Assembly (NCBI RefSeq): GCF_003208435.1
Contig: NZ_QKMF01000007.1
Location: 124,001 to 188,000 of the forward strand
Reading direction: 5' to 3'
Length of the DNA: 64,000 bases
DNA from: Pelagimonas varians
Lineage (GTDB): Bacteria > Pseudomonadota > Alphaproteobacteria > Rhodobacterales > Rhodobacteraceae
The notes beneath the pieces are model-generated. The model saw only the letters and a list, made by a program, of their open reading frames with translations, ran no database searches and was not told where the DNA came from. Below, piece by piece: positions 1-8,507 of this stretch. Made by a program: the position numbers and the translations under genes. Positions within the stretch are counted from its first letter, which is position 1. Each line of letters begins with the position of its first letter.

Positions 1-1
1 C

Positions 2-262
2 TGGGTCAGCGCGACTGCGGAAATGGTTGATGGCCGAGAGCACTTTGAACTTCAAAGTGTGTTGCACACCCAAAAGCCGATCTTGTCCCAATTTGAGATC
101 TTGCTGTCACAAGGCGAAATCACAATGGATCATTTGATAAAGCGTAATCAGCGAGGTCGTGTCGCGGAAAAGGGTCCACTGTTCAAAATTGACAGCGTAT
201 CTTTGCCATTGTTGTTTCCACCTAGCATCAGCCACGATCTAAGGCCAGTAATGGCAGCTTAG
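2..262 (+). CDS. C-terminal fragment of an unidentified protein (possibly MvaI/BcnI-type restriction endonuclease)
   Basis: The reading frame is open from the left edge and ends at a TAA-type stop at 262, so only the last 86 residues are visible; the first internal ATG is at 23. The segment is protein-like and ends with a GRVAEKGPLFKI stretch, which reminds me of the C-terminus of MvaI/BcnI-family restriction endonucleases, but I cannot confirm this from a fragment. It converges on the leftward late operon of the prophage with only 9 bp between the stops. It could be prophage cargo or flanking host DNA; the left prophage border is not visible. Confidence 0.5.
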   Translation, partial: WVSATAEMVDGREHFELQSVLHTQKPILSQFEILLSQGEITMDHLIKRNQRGRVAEKGPLFKIDSVSLPLLFPPSISHDLRPVMAA

Positions 263-271
263 AGACGTTGG

Positions 272-1291
272 TCACTCGATACATTGCCTTTGAGAGGCCC
301 GTACCTTTAGCATTTTTAGAACTTCATCCTGACCTTTTCGGTCCGCCAATGTTTGCTCCTGAATGCACTCTTCTGAAAACGCAAAAAGGTAGATTTTTTG
401 GACCCGTCGAAGTGCTTCCCGGAACAGGGCCTTGGCGCTCCGATTTGGTAGTCCCAATCGGGCTTCGAGTTCTTCGATTGGCTCTTTGGTGACGCAATAG
501 GCCCAGACCACCTCTGGCATGACACCTGGGCCGAGGTCTTGGATCACGGAGGCCAGACGCGCCGCTGCCATGGCGTCTGATGCGTTTGCACGTCCCACCT
601 GCCCCAACACAGCTTTCAAAGATTTGGCGCGGGTTTGGATTGCGTCCTGGCGGATCCACAGGCCAACCTTTTGCAGTTCGGGATCGATCTTGAATTGGCC
701 CTGCCGATGCCGGCGCTGCCAAAGGGTCTCGAGCGGGTCATACTCCTGCGGGCCATGACGCGCGTCTTTGAGTTGGGGCGTTTGTTGGTTCTCGATTTCC
801 GCCGTGTGCGCGATCAAATGGGCGCGGCCGGCTGGTGACAGCTTCAAGCAATACACCTTTGCTTTAGCGTCGGTGGGCACAATCCACCCCGCCATTTGAA
901 GCAGCGCCGCAATGCGGCTTGCGCATCGGGCCAAAACTGTAAGCTCCGTGCCGCTTTGGCTTTTCATCACCGCCGCCGTGTCCAAACCGCTGGACCAGGC
1001 CAACAAAGTGCCCGGCTTACCCAAAGCCATCAGAATAAGCTGACAGGTGCTGTTCCACTCATCTGCACTTGGCAGGTTTTCGACCCACAGCGCCCAGTCC
1101 AAATCAGCCTCCTGCAACGCGGCTGCAACCAAAGCGCTGCTGGCCTCGATCTTGGTGATCCTGTCGATCTGACGTTTGATTGTGCTGGCATGTGTGTCGC
1201 GTTTCCGGGCGAGATGGCGCATCGGTTTTCCAAACCCAACATGCTCGATATATGCCGTCACCGGATCGGGCAGATAGCTGGGCACTCTCAT
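272..1291 (-). CDS. DUF6456 / GafA-like transcriptional regulator
   Basis: Predicted DNA-binding regulator of 339 residues. Residues about 15-48 form a helix-turn-helix region (GKPMRHLARKRDTHASTIKRQ), and about 185-300 match the DUF6456 pattern as I know it: an early 'DPLETLW-RR' motif, then 'LGPGVMPEVVWAYC' and 'LEARLGLPNRSAKALFREALRRV'. In Rhodobacter capsulatus GafA (rcc01865/rcc01866), the direct activator of GTA production, is as I recall of this type and is fused in many relatives; the functional link here is inference. The ATG at 1291 overlaps the stop of the CtrA-like gene as ATGA, so the two are translationally coupled; an ATG at 1297 is the alternative. It is the last gene of the late operon. 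Confidence 0.8.
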   Translation of the reverse strand: MRVPSYLPDPVTAYIEHVGFGKPMRHLARKRDTHASTIKRQIDRITKIEASSALVAAALQEADLDWALWVENLPSADEWNSTCQLILMALGKPGTLLAWSSGLDTAAVMKSQSGTELTVLARCASRIAALLQMAGWIVPTDAKAKVYCLKLSPAGRAHLIAHTAEIENQQTPQLKDARHGPQEYDPLETLWQRRHRQGQFKIDPELQKVGLWIRQDAIQTRAKSLKAVLGQVGRANASDAMAAARLASVIQDLGPGVMPEVVWAYCVTKEPIEELEARLGLPNRSAKALFREALRRVQKIYLFAFSEECIQEQTLADRKGQDEVLKMLKVRASQRQCIE

Positions 1292-1959
1292 GCCCATTCC
1301 CCGTTGAACCTGTAGCCACGTCCCCAGACCGTCTCGATCATCGCAGGACCACCCAATGCCTTGCGGATTTTACTCACGAAGACATCGACGATTTTCAACT
1401 CTGGCTGATCCAGATGCCCATAGGCAGCATTCAAAATCTCCTGCTTGGACAAAACGCGCCCCCCGCCCTGAATAAGAGCGTCTAAAATGGCCGCTTCCTT
1501 TGGGGTCAACCGCCCAGTTTTCTCCCCGATGGTCACGTCACCGGTTTTTAGGTTGATGGTTGATCCAACTTTGAGCATTCGAATGTCTGTCGTTGGCTTT
1601 TCCACCCGGCTGGTCGCAATTTGCAAACGGGCCACCACCTCAGCGATATGCGCAGCTCCGTTGCAAAAGTCCGTGACATCGCTGGCAAAGACCCTGGTGA
1701 TCAGATCGGGCGCAATGCGATCCCCCCAGATGACCAGAGGTACTGGGCGGCTCAAACGCGCGCTGCGCTCTGCAAGCGTGATCGCAGACATGTCGCCCAA
1801 GCAGGGAGCAGCCAGTATGACATCATAGGTCAGAGACCGCGCATGGCTGAGGGCATCTGCGCCGGACGGGGTGATCTCACAAGGGATCCGCTCACTTACC
1901 AAAAGATCAGCCCAGGTCCAGGCGGTGGTGACATCCGGATTTACCAATAGGGCAAGCAT
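1288..1959 (-). CDS. Phage-encoded CtrA-like response regulator with degenerate receiver
   Basis: OmpR-family protein of 223 residues that aligns without gaps to CtrA over its N-terminal half. The DNA-binding domain (about 128-220) is strongly CtrA-like: 'LTPKEAAILDAL', 'YGHLDQPELKIVDVFVSKIRKAL' (179-202) and 'IETVWGRGYRF'. The receiver has lost what is needed for phosphorylation: the residue matching CtrA Asp51 is Ala51, the acidic pair is reduced to N7-P8-D9, and the conserved Lys near 100 is Asn. It should therefore bind CtrA-type DNA sites without CckA/ChpT input. It starts 2 bp after the preceding gene and overlaps the GafA-like gene, at the end of the late operon. Confidence 0.9.
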   Translation of the reverse strand: MLALLVNPDVTTAWTWADLLVSERIPCEITPSGADALSHARSLTYDVILAAPCLGDMSAITLAERSARLSRPVPLVIWGDRIAPDLITRVFASDVTDFCNGAAHIAEVVARLQIATSRVEKPTTDIRMLKVGSTINLKTGDVTIGEKTGRLTPKEAAILDALIQGGGRVLSKQEILNAAYGHLDQPELKIVDVFVSKIRKALGGPAMIETVWGRGYRFNGEWA

Positions 1960-1961
1960 CG

Positions 1962-2609
1962 CTAGGCCTCCTCGATCAGCGGCAGGTCCGGATCATCCCA
2001 CTGCGCCGTTGGTGTGCGTGGAAACGGGTCTTCTGAATTGGTCGGCAGTTGCGGTGAGAGGAACTCTGCTCCCTGCCATTCCCCTGCCCCCCAAAAGCTG
2101 GTCCTGATTAGAGTTCCAGCCTCGGCAACGTTCACAAACTGAGGTCGGCCAAGGTAGGTCAACGACGGGTGCCCGAGATCGTAGCCATGCCCGACCACCA
2201 AAATCCCGCCAACACTCACAGGCGCGCTTTCAACCGTGCCGGCAGTGCTTTGATTTCCATCCAACACACCCCAGATTTCAACCACCGACCCCTCTGATCC
2301 CGGCCGGAACGTGAACATGCCGGCATAGTAGTTCGAGCGATCTGTCATCTGCACACCGCGCGTCCAAGTCGGCGTGTCGACCACTAAAACTGTGACACCA
2401 GGCGCGATTTTCAGATGCACGGGATGATCGATCAGCACGTCCCCGTGAAGGGTAATGTCATCGTCAATCAGGGCGATCACCCCCTCGCGCCCTGCCCGCC
2501 TGATCAAAGCTTCAACGCGATCGGCAGGAACAACACCGCCGCCCAAATGTTTGGACAGCATCAATGGCCCAGAGCTGGCCTTCGCATGTGGAAACATCGT
2601 GTTACGCAT
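1962..2609 (-). CDS. Hypothetical phage protein, possible tail-fibre/receptor-binding component
   Basis: 215-residue protein between the lysis cassette and the regulators. The central part alternates short hydrophobic strands with Gly/Asp turns (for example 'DITLHGDVLIDHPVHLKIAPGVTVLVVDTP'-type composition), which suggests beta structure such as a beta-helix or fibre domain; no enzyme motif is seen. The ATG at 2609 overlaps the stop of the preceding gene (2602); an upstream ATG at 2624 would overlap it further. Its position after the lysis genes is where many phages put fibre or accessory virion genes. Function is not established. Confidence 0.65.
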   Translation of the reverse strand: MRNTMFPHAKASSGPLMLSKHLGGGVVPADRVEALIRRAGREGVIALIDDDITLHGDVLIDHPVHLKIAPGVTVLVVDTPTWTRGVQMTDRSNYYAGMFTFRPGSEGSVVEIWGVLDGNQSTAGTVESAPVSVGGILVVGHGYDLGHPSLTYLGRPQFVNVAEAGTLIRTSFWGAGEWQGAEFLSPQLPTNSEDPFPRTPTAQWDDPDLPLIEEA

Positions 2610-2898
2610 CCTCAATATCTCCATATTGAACCGTCAGGGTGGTTTGCCCCTCGCTCAACACCCAGAGGTATCGCGCGCCAGGAACGCCGGGCATGAGCGC
2701 CGCCACGTCGAGGCTTTCGGGCGCATCAGTGCGATAGCGCCAGCCGCCAGCGAAGTCGGCTGGTGGAGTGGCAGTTTCCGTTGCCATAACTCGGAAAGCA
2801 TTGGCCCCGAGGTTCTGGAAAAACACCGCACCACTGACCGGCCCTGCAATCAGGACCGGCACGCCAGCGGGCGCGGGAATGTCGCCTTTAAAGGCCAT
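2602..2898 (-). CDS. Hypothetical phage protein
   Basis: 98-residue protein starting at an ATG (MAFKGDIPAPAG) 3 bp after the stop of the Rz1-like gene. It is rich in Ala, Gly, Val and Pro and looks like a compact beta domain; residues 'GARYLWVLSEGQTTLTVQYGD' end the protein. No motif recognised. It lies between the spanin genes and the fibre-like gene in the same tightly packed leftward operon, so a virion accessory role is plausible but unproven. Confidence 0.65.
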   Translation of the reverse strand: MAFKGDIPAPAGVPVLIAGPVSGAVFFQNLGANAFRVMATETATPPADFAGGWRYRTDAPESLDVAALMPGVPGARYLWVLSEGQTTLTVQYGDIEDA

Positions 2899-2900
2899 GT

Positions 2901-3146
2901 CTAGTGCTCCTTTGTCGGGCAGGTGCGCCAATGGCACGACAGGATGGTGATCAGTAAAAGCCCGGTGTCGCGGGCCTCTTGCAACGTGCCATCGGCCAAG
3001 GCAGAGGCATGGGCTTTGGCGGGTGTTTGCGCCGCGTCCAAAATGGCGGCAGCCTCGCCTTGCGGGCGCGGTGTTTCATTGCGCCAGGTCACGCAACCGC
3101 TGACGCTGGACATCAGCAACAACAGGCAAATCAGAGGTTTCATCAT
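2901..3146 (-). CDS. Rz1-like outer-membrane spanin lipoprotein
   Basis: 81-residue lipoprotein: positively charged start (MMKPL), hydrophobic stretch 'ICLLLLMSSVSG' and a lipobox Cys (SVSGC) at about residue 17, followed by a short Ala-rich periplasmic part. Its first 71 bp overlap the end of the Rz-like gene (3076-3303) in another frame, the usual arrangement of nested spanin pairs. Together they would fuse inner and outer membranes at lysis, after holin and endolysin action. A run of hydrophobic residues near the C-terminus ('GLLLITILSC') is unusual for Rz1. Confidence 0.75.
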   Translation of the reverse strand: MMKPLICLLLLMSSVSGCVTWRNETPRPQGEAAAILDAAQTPAKAHASALADGTLQEARDTGLLLITILSCHWRTCPTKEH

Positions 3147-3303
3147 CGATCCCTTTGCGAGTTTGAATGTAGGATTGGGTGCGCTGCAGATCGCGGTCGG
3201 CCTGATCGAGCGCGGCTTTGCTGCCCGCGCGTTCGGAGCCAAGCACCATGCCGATCGCGATCAACAGCAGCGGGATGGCGCCAAGAACAAGCCAGCGGAT
3301 CAT
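3076..3303 (-). CDS. Rz-like inner-membrane spanin
   Basis: 75-residue protein with one N-terminal membrane segment (IRWLVLGAIPLLLIAIGMVL) followed by a charged, probably coiled-coil periplasmic region ('ALDQADRDLQRTQSYIQTRK'). This is the type II single-pass topology expected of i-spanins. The ATG at 3303 overlaps the endolysin stop (3300-3302). It partners with the nested Rz1-like lipoprotein. Assignment rests on topology, size and position, not on sequence similarity. Confidence 0.75.
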   Translation of the reverse strand: MIRWLVLGAIPLLLIAIGMVLGSERAGSKAALDQADRDLQRTQSYIQTRKGIDDETSDLPVVADVQRQRLRDLAQ

Positions 3304-3782
3304 TGCGTGATTTCCAGCGATGACAGGCACAGCTTTTGCTCAGCGGCACGTCGGTTTGACAGACCGGGTACAGCCCGGCCCCCTGCCCGGTTCCAGCGCG
3401 GCAGCTCATTGCAAGCCCCGACCAAGTCACCGGCATTGGCCTTGCGCATCAGGGTCGAACCACAAGCCGCAAACGTCCCAACATTGTAGGACCAGCTGTA
3501 AAGCGCGACTTTCATGCCCTGAGGCATCACCGCCTCGATGTCGTCATCGATGCATGTGTTCAGACGCCCGGCAAAGGCGGCAACCTGATCGCCAAGCATC
3601 TGATCACACTGCGCTTTGGAGTATTGATCACCGGGTTTCACCCCATGGGTTTCACCATAACAGACCGTCCAGACACCAACGATGTCGGGATAGGCCTTGG
3701 TGCGCAGACCTTCCCAAGGCGCAATAAAAGAAACGGCCGCTGCGATGGCAGCGGCCGTTCCAGCCAAAACACGTTTTTGCAT
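3300..3782 (-). CDS. Endolysin, GH24 lysozyme family, probable SAR endolysin
   Basis: 160-residue peptidoglycan hydrolase. The T4-lysozyme/P21 catalytic triad spacing Glu-8-Asp-5-Thr is present as E24, D33 and T39 in 'WEGLRTKAYPDIVGVWTVCYGET'. The first 20 residues (RVLAGTAAAIAAAVSFIAP) form a weakly hydrophobic Ala/Gly-rich segment, typical of signal-anchor-release endolysins that are exported by the host Sec system and activated when the membrane is depolarised. It sits directly after the holin (4 bp gap) and before the spanins. Confidence 0.92.
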   Translation of the reverse strand: MQKRVLAGTAAAIAAAVSFIAPWEGLRTKAYPDIVGVWTVCYGETHGVKPGDQYSKAQCDQMLGDQVAAFAGRLNTCIDDDIEAVMPQGMKVALYSWSYNVGTFAACGSTLMRKANAGDLVGACNELPRWNRAGGRAVPGLSNRRAAEQKLCLSSLEITQ

Positions 3783-3786
3783 GGGT

Positions 3787-3996
3787 CTATCCTTTGTTGC
3801 CGTATTTCAATTCGATCTCGAGCCGGGCCAAGCGGCGCATTTCGCGCTTGTGCAGCACGTTTGAGATGTAGCCACCCACCGCGCAGAGACAGCCAACCAC
3901 GGCCATCCAATCGGTGAGCGTCAAAGTGCCCGTCACAGCCATCACCGCCCCGCTCCATGTTGTGGAAGAGATCACCCCACCAACCTTGTCATCCAT
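3787..3996 (-). CDS. Phage holin
   Basis: 69-residue protein with two hydrophobic segments ('SGAVMAVTGTLTLTDWMAVVGCLCAVGGYISNVL') and a charged C-terminal tail ('HKREMRRLARLEIELKYGNKG'), the size and layout of small class II/III holins. The ATG at 3996 lies 9 bp after a GGAGG ribosome binding site (4006-4010); an in-frame GTG at 4002 is an alternative longer start, which could give a two-form holin. It leads the cassette holin-endolysin-Rz-Rz1. Confidence 0.8.
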   Translation of the reverse strand: MDDKVGGVISSTTWSGAVMAVTGTLTLTDWMAVVGCLCAVGGYISNVLHKREMRRLARLEIELKYGNKG

Positions 3997-4084
3997 GTTC
4001 ACACGCCTCCTGTGCGGCTCAGCATCACGCCTTTTGCCGCTGTTGTGCCCGCCTCGGCCAAAGCCGTGTTGAACGAGCCTCGAT

Positions 4085-7000
4085 TTAGATGTCTGTTAGG
4101 TCCGCTTCAGTTGTTCGCCCTGGTCCTAGCGCGCCGATCTGCGCGACGCGGAACCACGCAGCTCCGATATCAGCCGTCTGCATCGCCGCCGTCCAAGTGA
4201 CGCTCGGCTGATCTGTTTGAACCGTCCGGATCACGGTGCCGGCCGCTGTCAAAATCTCGACCTGATAAAGCTCGCTGCTTTCAGAGACAGGCACCTCGCT
4301 CAGGGCCCAACTCTCTGAGGACAACAATCGATCACGCCGGAACCAGCTCAGCTCGATGTCAGCACCGCTGGCCTTTGCTTTGAGATGCGCCGGTGCGAAT
4401 GGGATCAAGCCCGTGCCCTCACACATGAAAGCGAGTTCGGTCACTTTCGCCGCTGCCGAATAGCCCGAGACTTGCCAATTTGTCGGCACGCCGATGTCAG
4501 CCATCGAAATCGGCAAAGGCACCAAGTTCTCATCAAGCAGCACAATCATCGCCCCGGCCGCGATCACATCTGGCATCAGCCACTCGGTGCCACGTTGGCC
4601 GCGCAGCAGATGTGACAGGCGATAACGCCGCGACCCAATCAGCTCGACCTGCCCCGCCTGCAGGATTTCCCACTGATCAGGCGCAACCTCGATCGCCAAG
4701 GCATTGGCCCCGGCGAATAGCTCTGTGTCCGAAACCGCCGTCAGACTGCCCGACAGCAGCTCAATTTCCATGTCATTGGCCTCATCAAAGAGCCAAAGCG
4801 GCCCAGCTGGCAGATCGGTTTTCGACACCCCAATCGAGGCGCGCGTTTCTACCGTTGCGATCGAGGTGAAGCCATCCACCGAGGTGCTGCTACGAATGTC
4901 ATAGCCACCACCCCAAGGGTCAGCCCAAACCGCAGCAAAGGGGCGATGTGCCGGCACATCCTCATGGATTTGCGGCAGATCGAGAATGCGCACCAATGGG
5001 GGCCCGTCTATCAACGCGCGCGGCCGCATCTTGGTTTGTCGCGCCGCCCCCGGTGGCATGTCATGCAGCTCCGGATCATGGCGCACCGCCTCGAGTTTCA
5101 ACGCATCGCCCTGGTTCAAACGCTGGATACGCCAGCGCTCAAACCCATCGCGCTCAGGCAGAGAGATCACATCCCCGGCTCGAAGCGCCTGGCGATTTGG
5201 CGGCAGGCTCAGGTTGATCGCCTCACGCCCGACAATCTGCTCCCAAAATGCCACCCGGCAACGTTGTTCTGCCCCGCCCGACCATGTCGCCAGCATCATA
5301 CTCGTGGCGCTTTCCCGCACGTTTTGCGCAGCCCCTTTGCGCTCCTCAACCGGCATGGCCTCATAGCCTGCCTGGCTGTTGAGCACCGTCCACTTCAGCG
5401 CACGCGGCAGTTCGGTTTCTTGGGCGCGGGTGATCTCAAACGGATCATCCTCGCGGCCATGCACCAGTTCCCCCAAGTGCAGCGGATGATGCGCCTGCTG
5501 ATCACGGCTGCGGAACACAATCTTGCCGTCACTCTCCACCGCATCGATGCCAAAATACTGCGCCAGCACCGAGATCGAGGCCCGCGCACTCTCAATCGAG
5601 CCGATATAATAGCCATCAATGACCTGCCAGATTTCTGAGGTATCGATACGCGCCAAATCCATGCCAGATCGCACGCAGAGCATCTGCAACAGGTCTGCGA
5701 CCGGCATCGCCCCTGCCCGCCCATTGAGCCAATGACCGCGATCATGATTGGGACCATCAGACCAAACCTCGGACAGCGCGGGGAACCACGGAAACGGCCG
5801 CGCATCCCAGGCCCAGGCAGCGCTGCGGCTGACATCAATCATCGGCCCGCCGTAGACAGCCGATGCCGGATTGTTGGCCGGATCATTCCAATAGCCGAGC
5901 ACCGCCTCAAAGTAGCGCCGTTGGATCGCCTCATTGCGCCACCCACGTGAGAAGTACGGCAAATAGCTCTCGGAGCCTCCATCTTCGAGGTAGAAGACAT
6001 TGGGTTGATTGGTGCCTTTGTCGATCGCCGCGCAACCGATTTCTGTGAAGGTGATTGGCTTGGATTGCGGCACCCAATCACTGGCGCTGGCAATCTCAAC
6101 CCCGCCAATGCGATCGATATGTGGATTGGACCACCAGCTACGCATATCCTTGTTGGCAAAGACCCATGGCTTGCCTTGCCCATCTGTGATCGGCGTGCGG
6201 TTCTGGATTTCGCGATCAGCGGCACTAGCATAATACCAATCGGCGTATTCACCGCCCTCAATGCCCGTCTGCAGATAGTCGAGATCATAGATCGAATTGG
6301 CGATGCCGGCATCGAGATGATCCGAGCCATCGCGCCAATCTGTGAGCGGCAAGTAATTGTCCACGCCAACAAAGGCGATGTTGGCATCAGACCACAAAGG
6401 ATCAAGGTGGAAGAAGACATTGCCCGAGCCGTCATCGGGGCGATAGCTGTGATACTCCGACCAATCAGCGGCGTAGCTGAGCTGCACCCCCGGCAAGATT
6501 GTCGCGACATCCACAGCCAGCACTTTGAGCGCCGTAACGGCTGGAAAGCTGTTCCCCGGCCCACGGATTTGCGTCAGCCCGCGCAGCTCGGACCCAATCA
6601 GAAAGGCTTCAACACCGCCCGCTACTTGGCACAAAAACGCATTGTGCAGGATCATCCGGCGATATCCCCAATCATTGGGATCGCCGGTATAGGTGACGCT
6701 GTCACCGCTGATCGCAAAATCAGACGCCTGCGCCGCGCCAAAGAAAGCCGCGACTTGATCAGCGGCTGCTTGGCTCTGATCAACACTACCGACATATCCC
6801 ATCGACGGGCTGCAGGTGATGCGGCCGCGCCAGGGCATGTCGGGCTGACCAATCGCCGCGGCATTGTCGCTGTAGGGATCGGGCAGGATGTTGCCCTGCG
6901 GGATGTCCATCATCACAAAGGGGTAAAACGTCACCGCGTTGCCCATCGACACCAAGTGCCGCACGCCCTGGATCACTGCAAAATCCGCCGGTGTGCCGCC

Positions 7001-8062
7001 GTAGTTGGCCGAGCCATCGAGTTTTTTGCTGACCTGATAGGCTTCAGAGCGCAACAGCCCACCAACACTCCAAACTGGCTCGCTGACCTTAGTGGCGTGG
7101 TTCACGCCCGGTTGCACCAGACACGTCCCAGCCCGAAGATCAGACCCGTACCACGTCACCACCAGGCTGACGCTTTCCACCTTCGGAAAATGTGCATTCA
7201 GCTGTTCCAGCGAGACCTCAAAATCCGTGGCATCGCGGCGCGCGTGATTGACCTCTGGCGTGGAATGGCCCCGATTGAGCAAATCACCATCGAACCCCAT
7301 GAGCTCAAATGCGTCACTGAAGTAACTCGATTGCGGGGTCTGATCGCTCATCACGTTTTGCGTGGCAAAGACAAATTCGCCATCCGGGATCATCGCCACT
7401 GCTTGTAGCTGACCTTCCATCGAGGTGCTGGATGTCGGAGCTTTGAACACCTCGATCGACATCTGCGGAATCGTTCCATAATTGTGAATCGGGAAGTTCT
7501 CAAACACCACATAGGCAATGCCGCGATAGGCTGGCACCGGACCATCAGTCTTCTCAACGATCAGCGGATCAGGCTCTTGGGTCTCGCTCCCGTGATAGAC
7601 CCGCAGAGTGAAGTCATCGCGCGAGACCTCTTCGCCCTCGATCCAAATTCGACCAATGCCGGTGATCTCGCCCTCACACAGCGCCGCCGCAAAATGCGCC
7701 CAATAGTGATGGGTGATTTCTTTGACTTTCGGTTTTGGGCCGCCTTTGCCACCGCCACTGGTTTTGGTGTTGCGGTCATGCTCAAAATCCGTCGCCCATA
7801 ATAGCTGAACCCCGCATTTCATCCGGCCATAGATGCGCGGGATTGCCTCGCCTTCGGTCGAGCTGGTGGCTGTCAGGTTTTCGAGTTTTGGCCCTTCGAC
7901 CTTTTGCGCCGGCGCAAGACTGGCCGCGACCCAATTGTCGACATAGGACCCAGCCATTCGGCCAACAGCTGTGCCGATCGCCATGGCCGAGACGCCCAAG
8001 ATGCTGCCCCCGATCGAGCCGCCAATCATTCCGCCAATGGCCCCCAATGCGATTGTCGCCAT
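4085..8062 (-). CDS. GTA g15-like tail hub/host-specificity protein
   Basis: Very long (1325 aa) tail-tip protein of the kind that caps siphovirus and GTA tails. The N-terminus is Gly/Ala-rich ('IGGMIGGSIGGSILGVSAMAIGTAVGRMAGSYVD'), as in GTA g15 and other phage tail-tip proteins; the middle (about residues 470-760) resembles the GTA TIM-barrel-like domain, with aromatic-rich text around 'SYAADWSEYH' and 'DNYLPLTDWRD'; the C-terminal third looks like repeated beta domains. It follows the NlpC/P60 gene by 1 bp, exactly as in R. capsulatus GTA. It probably binds the cell surface and carries a peptidoglycan-facing enzymatic domain. Confidence 0.9.
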   Translation of the reverse strand: MATIALGAIGGMIGGSIGGSILGVSAMAIGTAVGRMAGSYVDNWVAASLAPAQKVEGPKLENLTATSSTEGEAIPRIYGRMKCGVQLLWATDFEHDRNTKTSGGGKGGPKPKVKEITHHYWAHFAAALCEGEITGIGRIWIEGEEVSRDDFTLRVYHGSETQEPDPLIVEKTDGPVPAYRGIAYVVFENFPIHNYGTIPQMSIEVFKAPTSSTSMEGQLQAVAMIPDGEFVFATQNVMSDQTPQSSYFSDAFELMGFDGDLLNRGHSTPEVNHARRDATDFEVSLEQLNAHFPKVESVSLVVTWYGSDLRAGTCLVQPGVNHATKVSEPVWSVGGLLRSEAYQVSKKLDGSANYGGTPADFAVIQGVRHLVSMGNAVTFYPFVMMDIPQGNILPDPYSDNAAAIGQPDMPWRGRITCSPSMGYVGSVDQSQAAADQVAAFFGAAQASDFAISGDSVTYTGDPNDWGYRRMILHNAFLCQVAGGVEAFLIGSELRGLTQIRGPGNSFPAVTALKVLAVDVATILPGVQLSYAADWSEYHSYRPDDGSGNVFFHLDPLWSDANIAFVGVDNYLPLTDWRDGSDHLDAGIANSIYDLDYLQTGIEGGEYADWYYASAADREIQNRTPITDGQGKPWVFANKDMRSWWSNPHIDRIGGVEIASASDWVPQSKPITFTEIGCAAIDKGTNQPNVFYLEDGGSESYLPYFSRGWRNEAIQRRYFEAVLGYWNDPANNPASAVYGGPMIDVSRSAAWAWDARPFPWFPALSEVWSDGPNHDRGHWLNGRAGAMPVADLLQMLCVRSGMDLARIDTSEIWQVIDGYYIGSIESARASISVLAQYFGIDAVESDGKIVFRSRDQQAHHPLHLGELVHGREDDPFEITRAQETELPRALKWTVLNSQAGYEAMPVEERKGAAQNVRESATSMMLATWSGGAEQRCRVAFWEQIVGREAINLSLPPNRQALRAGDVISLPERDGFERWRIQRLNQGDALKLEAVRHDPELHDMPPGAARQTKMRPRALIDGPPLVRILDLPQIHEDVPAHRPFAAVWADPWGGGYDIRSSTSVDGFTSIATVETRASIGVSKTDLPAGPLWLFDEANDMEIELLSGSLTAVSDTELFAGANALAIEVAPDQWEILQAGQVELIGSRRYRLSHLLRGQRGTEWLMPDVIAAGAMIVLLDENLVPLPISMADIGVPTNWQVSGYSAAAKVTELAFMCEGTGLIPFAPAHLKAKASGADIELSWFRRDRLLSSESWALSEVPVSESSELYQVEILTAAGTVIRTVQTDQPSVTWTAAMQTADIGAAWFRVAQIGALGPGRTTEADLTDI

Positions 8063-8063
8063 C

Positions 8064-8507
8064 TCAGGTTACCCCTTTTTGCACGAGGTCGGGAAAGCGG
8101 AACACAAAGGCGATGCGCCCCCGCCATTCCACCGGCATGCGCATCTCGACCACGCCGCGCCGCTCATAGGCATGGATGATCATCCCCGGCCCGGCTTGGA
8201 ACGCGCAATGCTTGGCGAACCTCATATGCGGCATGCGGAACAAGAGCACATCGCCGGGCTGCCGATCGTACACTGCGATCTCATCCATGAAGCCCCGCAC
8301 TGGATTGGCGATCAATTCAACAGCCCCCGCCTCGCCTACATCGCGGGCATAGGGGCGCATATCCACAGGTTCCGGCCCGATCAATTCACGCCACACGCCG
8401 CGCAATAGCCCGAGGCAATCGCAGCCCACGCCTTTGAGTGAAGCCTGGTCATGATAAGGCGTGCCGATCCAAGCCCGCGCGGCCTGCACAATCCCTTCCT
8501 GTCTCAC
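8064..8507 (-). CDS. NlpC/P60 tail peptidase (GTA g14-like)
   Basis: 147-residue cysteine peptidase. The catalytic Cys is in 'GVGCDCLGL' (C31) and the likely catalytic His follows in 'FAKHCAFQAG' (H100), both standard for NlpC/P60. Such proteins cleave peptidoglycan peptides during DNA entry. I chose the GTG at 8507 because it overlaps the upstream stop as GTGA; a longer frame with ATG at 8621 would overlap the preceding gene by 118 bp without reason. It lies between the DUF2163 and hub genes, the GTA order. Confidence 0.88.
   Translation of the reverse strand: MRQEGIVQAARAWIGTPYHDQASLKGVGCDCLGLLRGVWRELIGPEPVDMRPYARDVGEAGAVELIANPVRGFMDEIAVYDRQPGDVLLFRMPHMRFAKHCAFQAGPGMIIHAYERRGVVEMRMPVEWRGRIAFVFRFPDLVQKGVT

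Noticed and set aside
6005-7408. Long plus-strand frame (467 codons) opposite the tail hub gene
   Set aside because: Antisense shadow of a GC-rich gene; composition rich in Arg/His/Pro and no motif.
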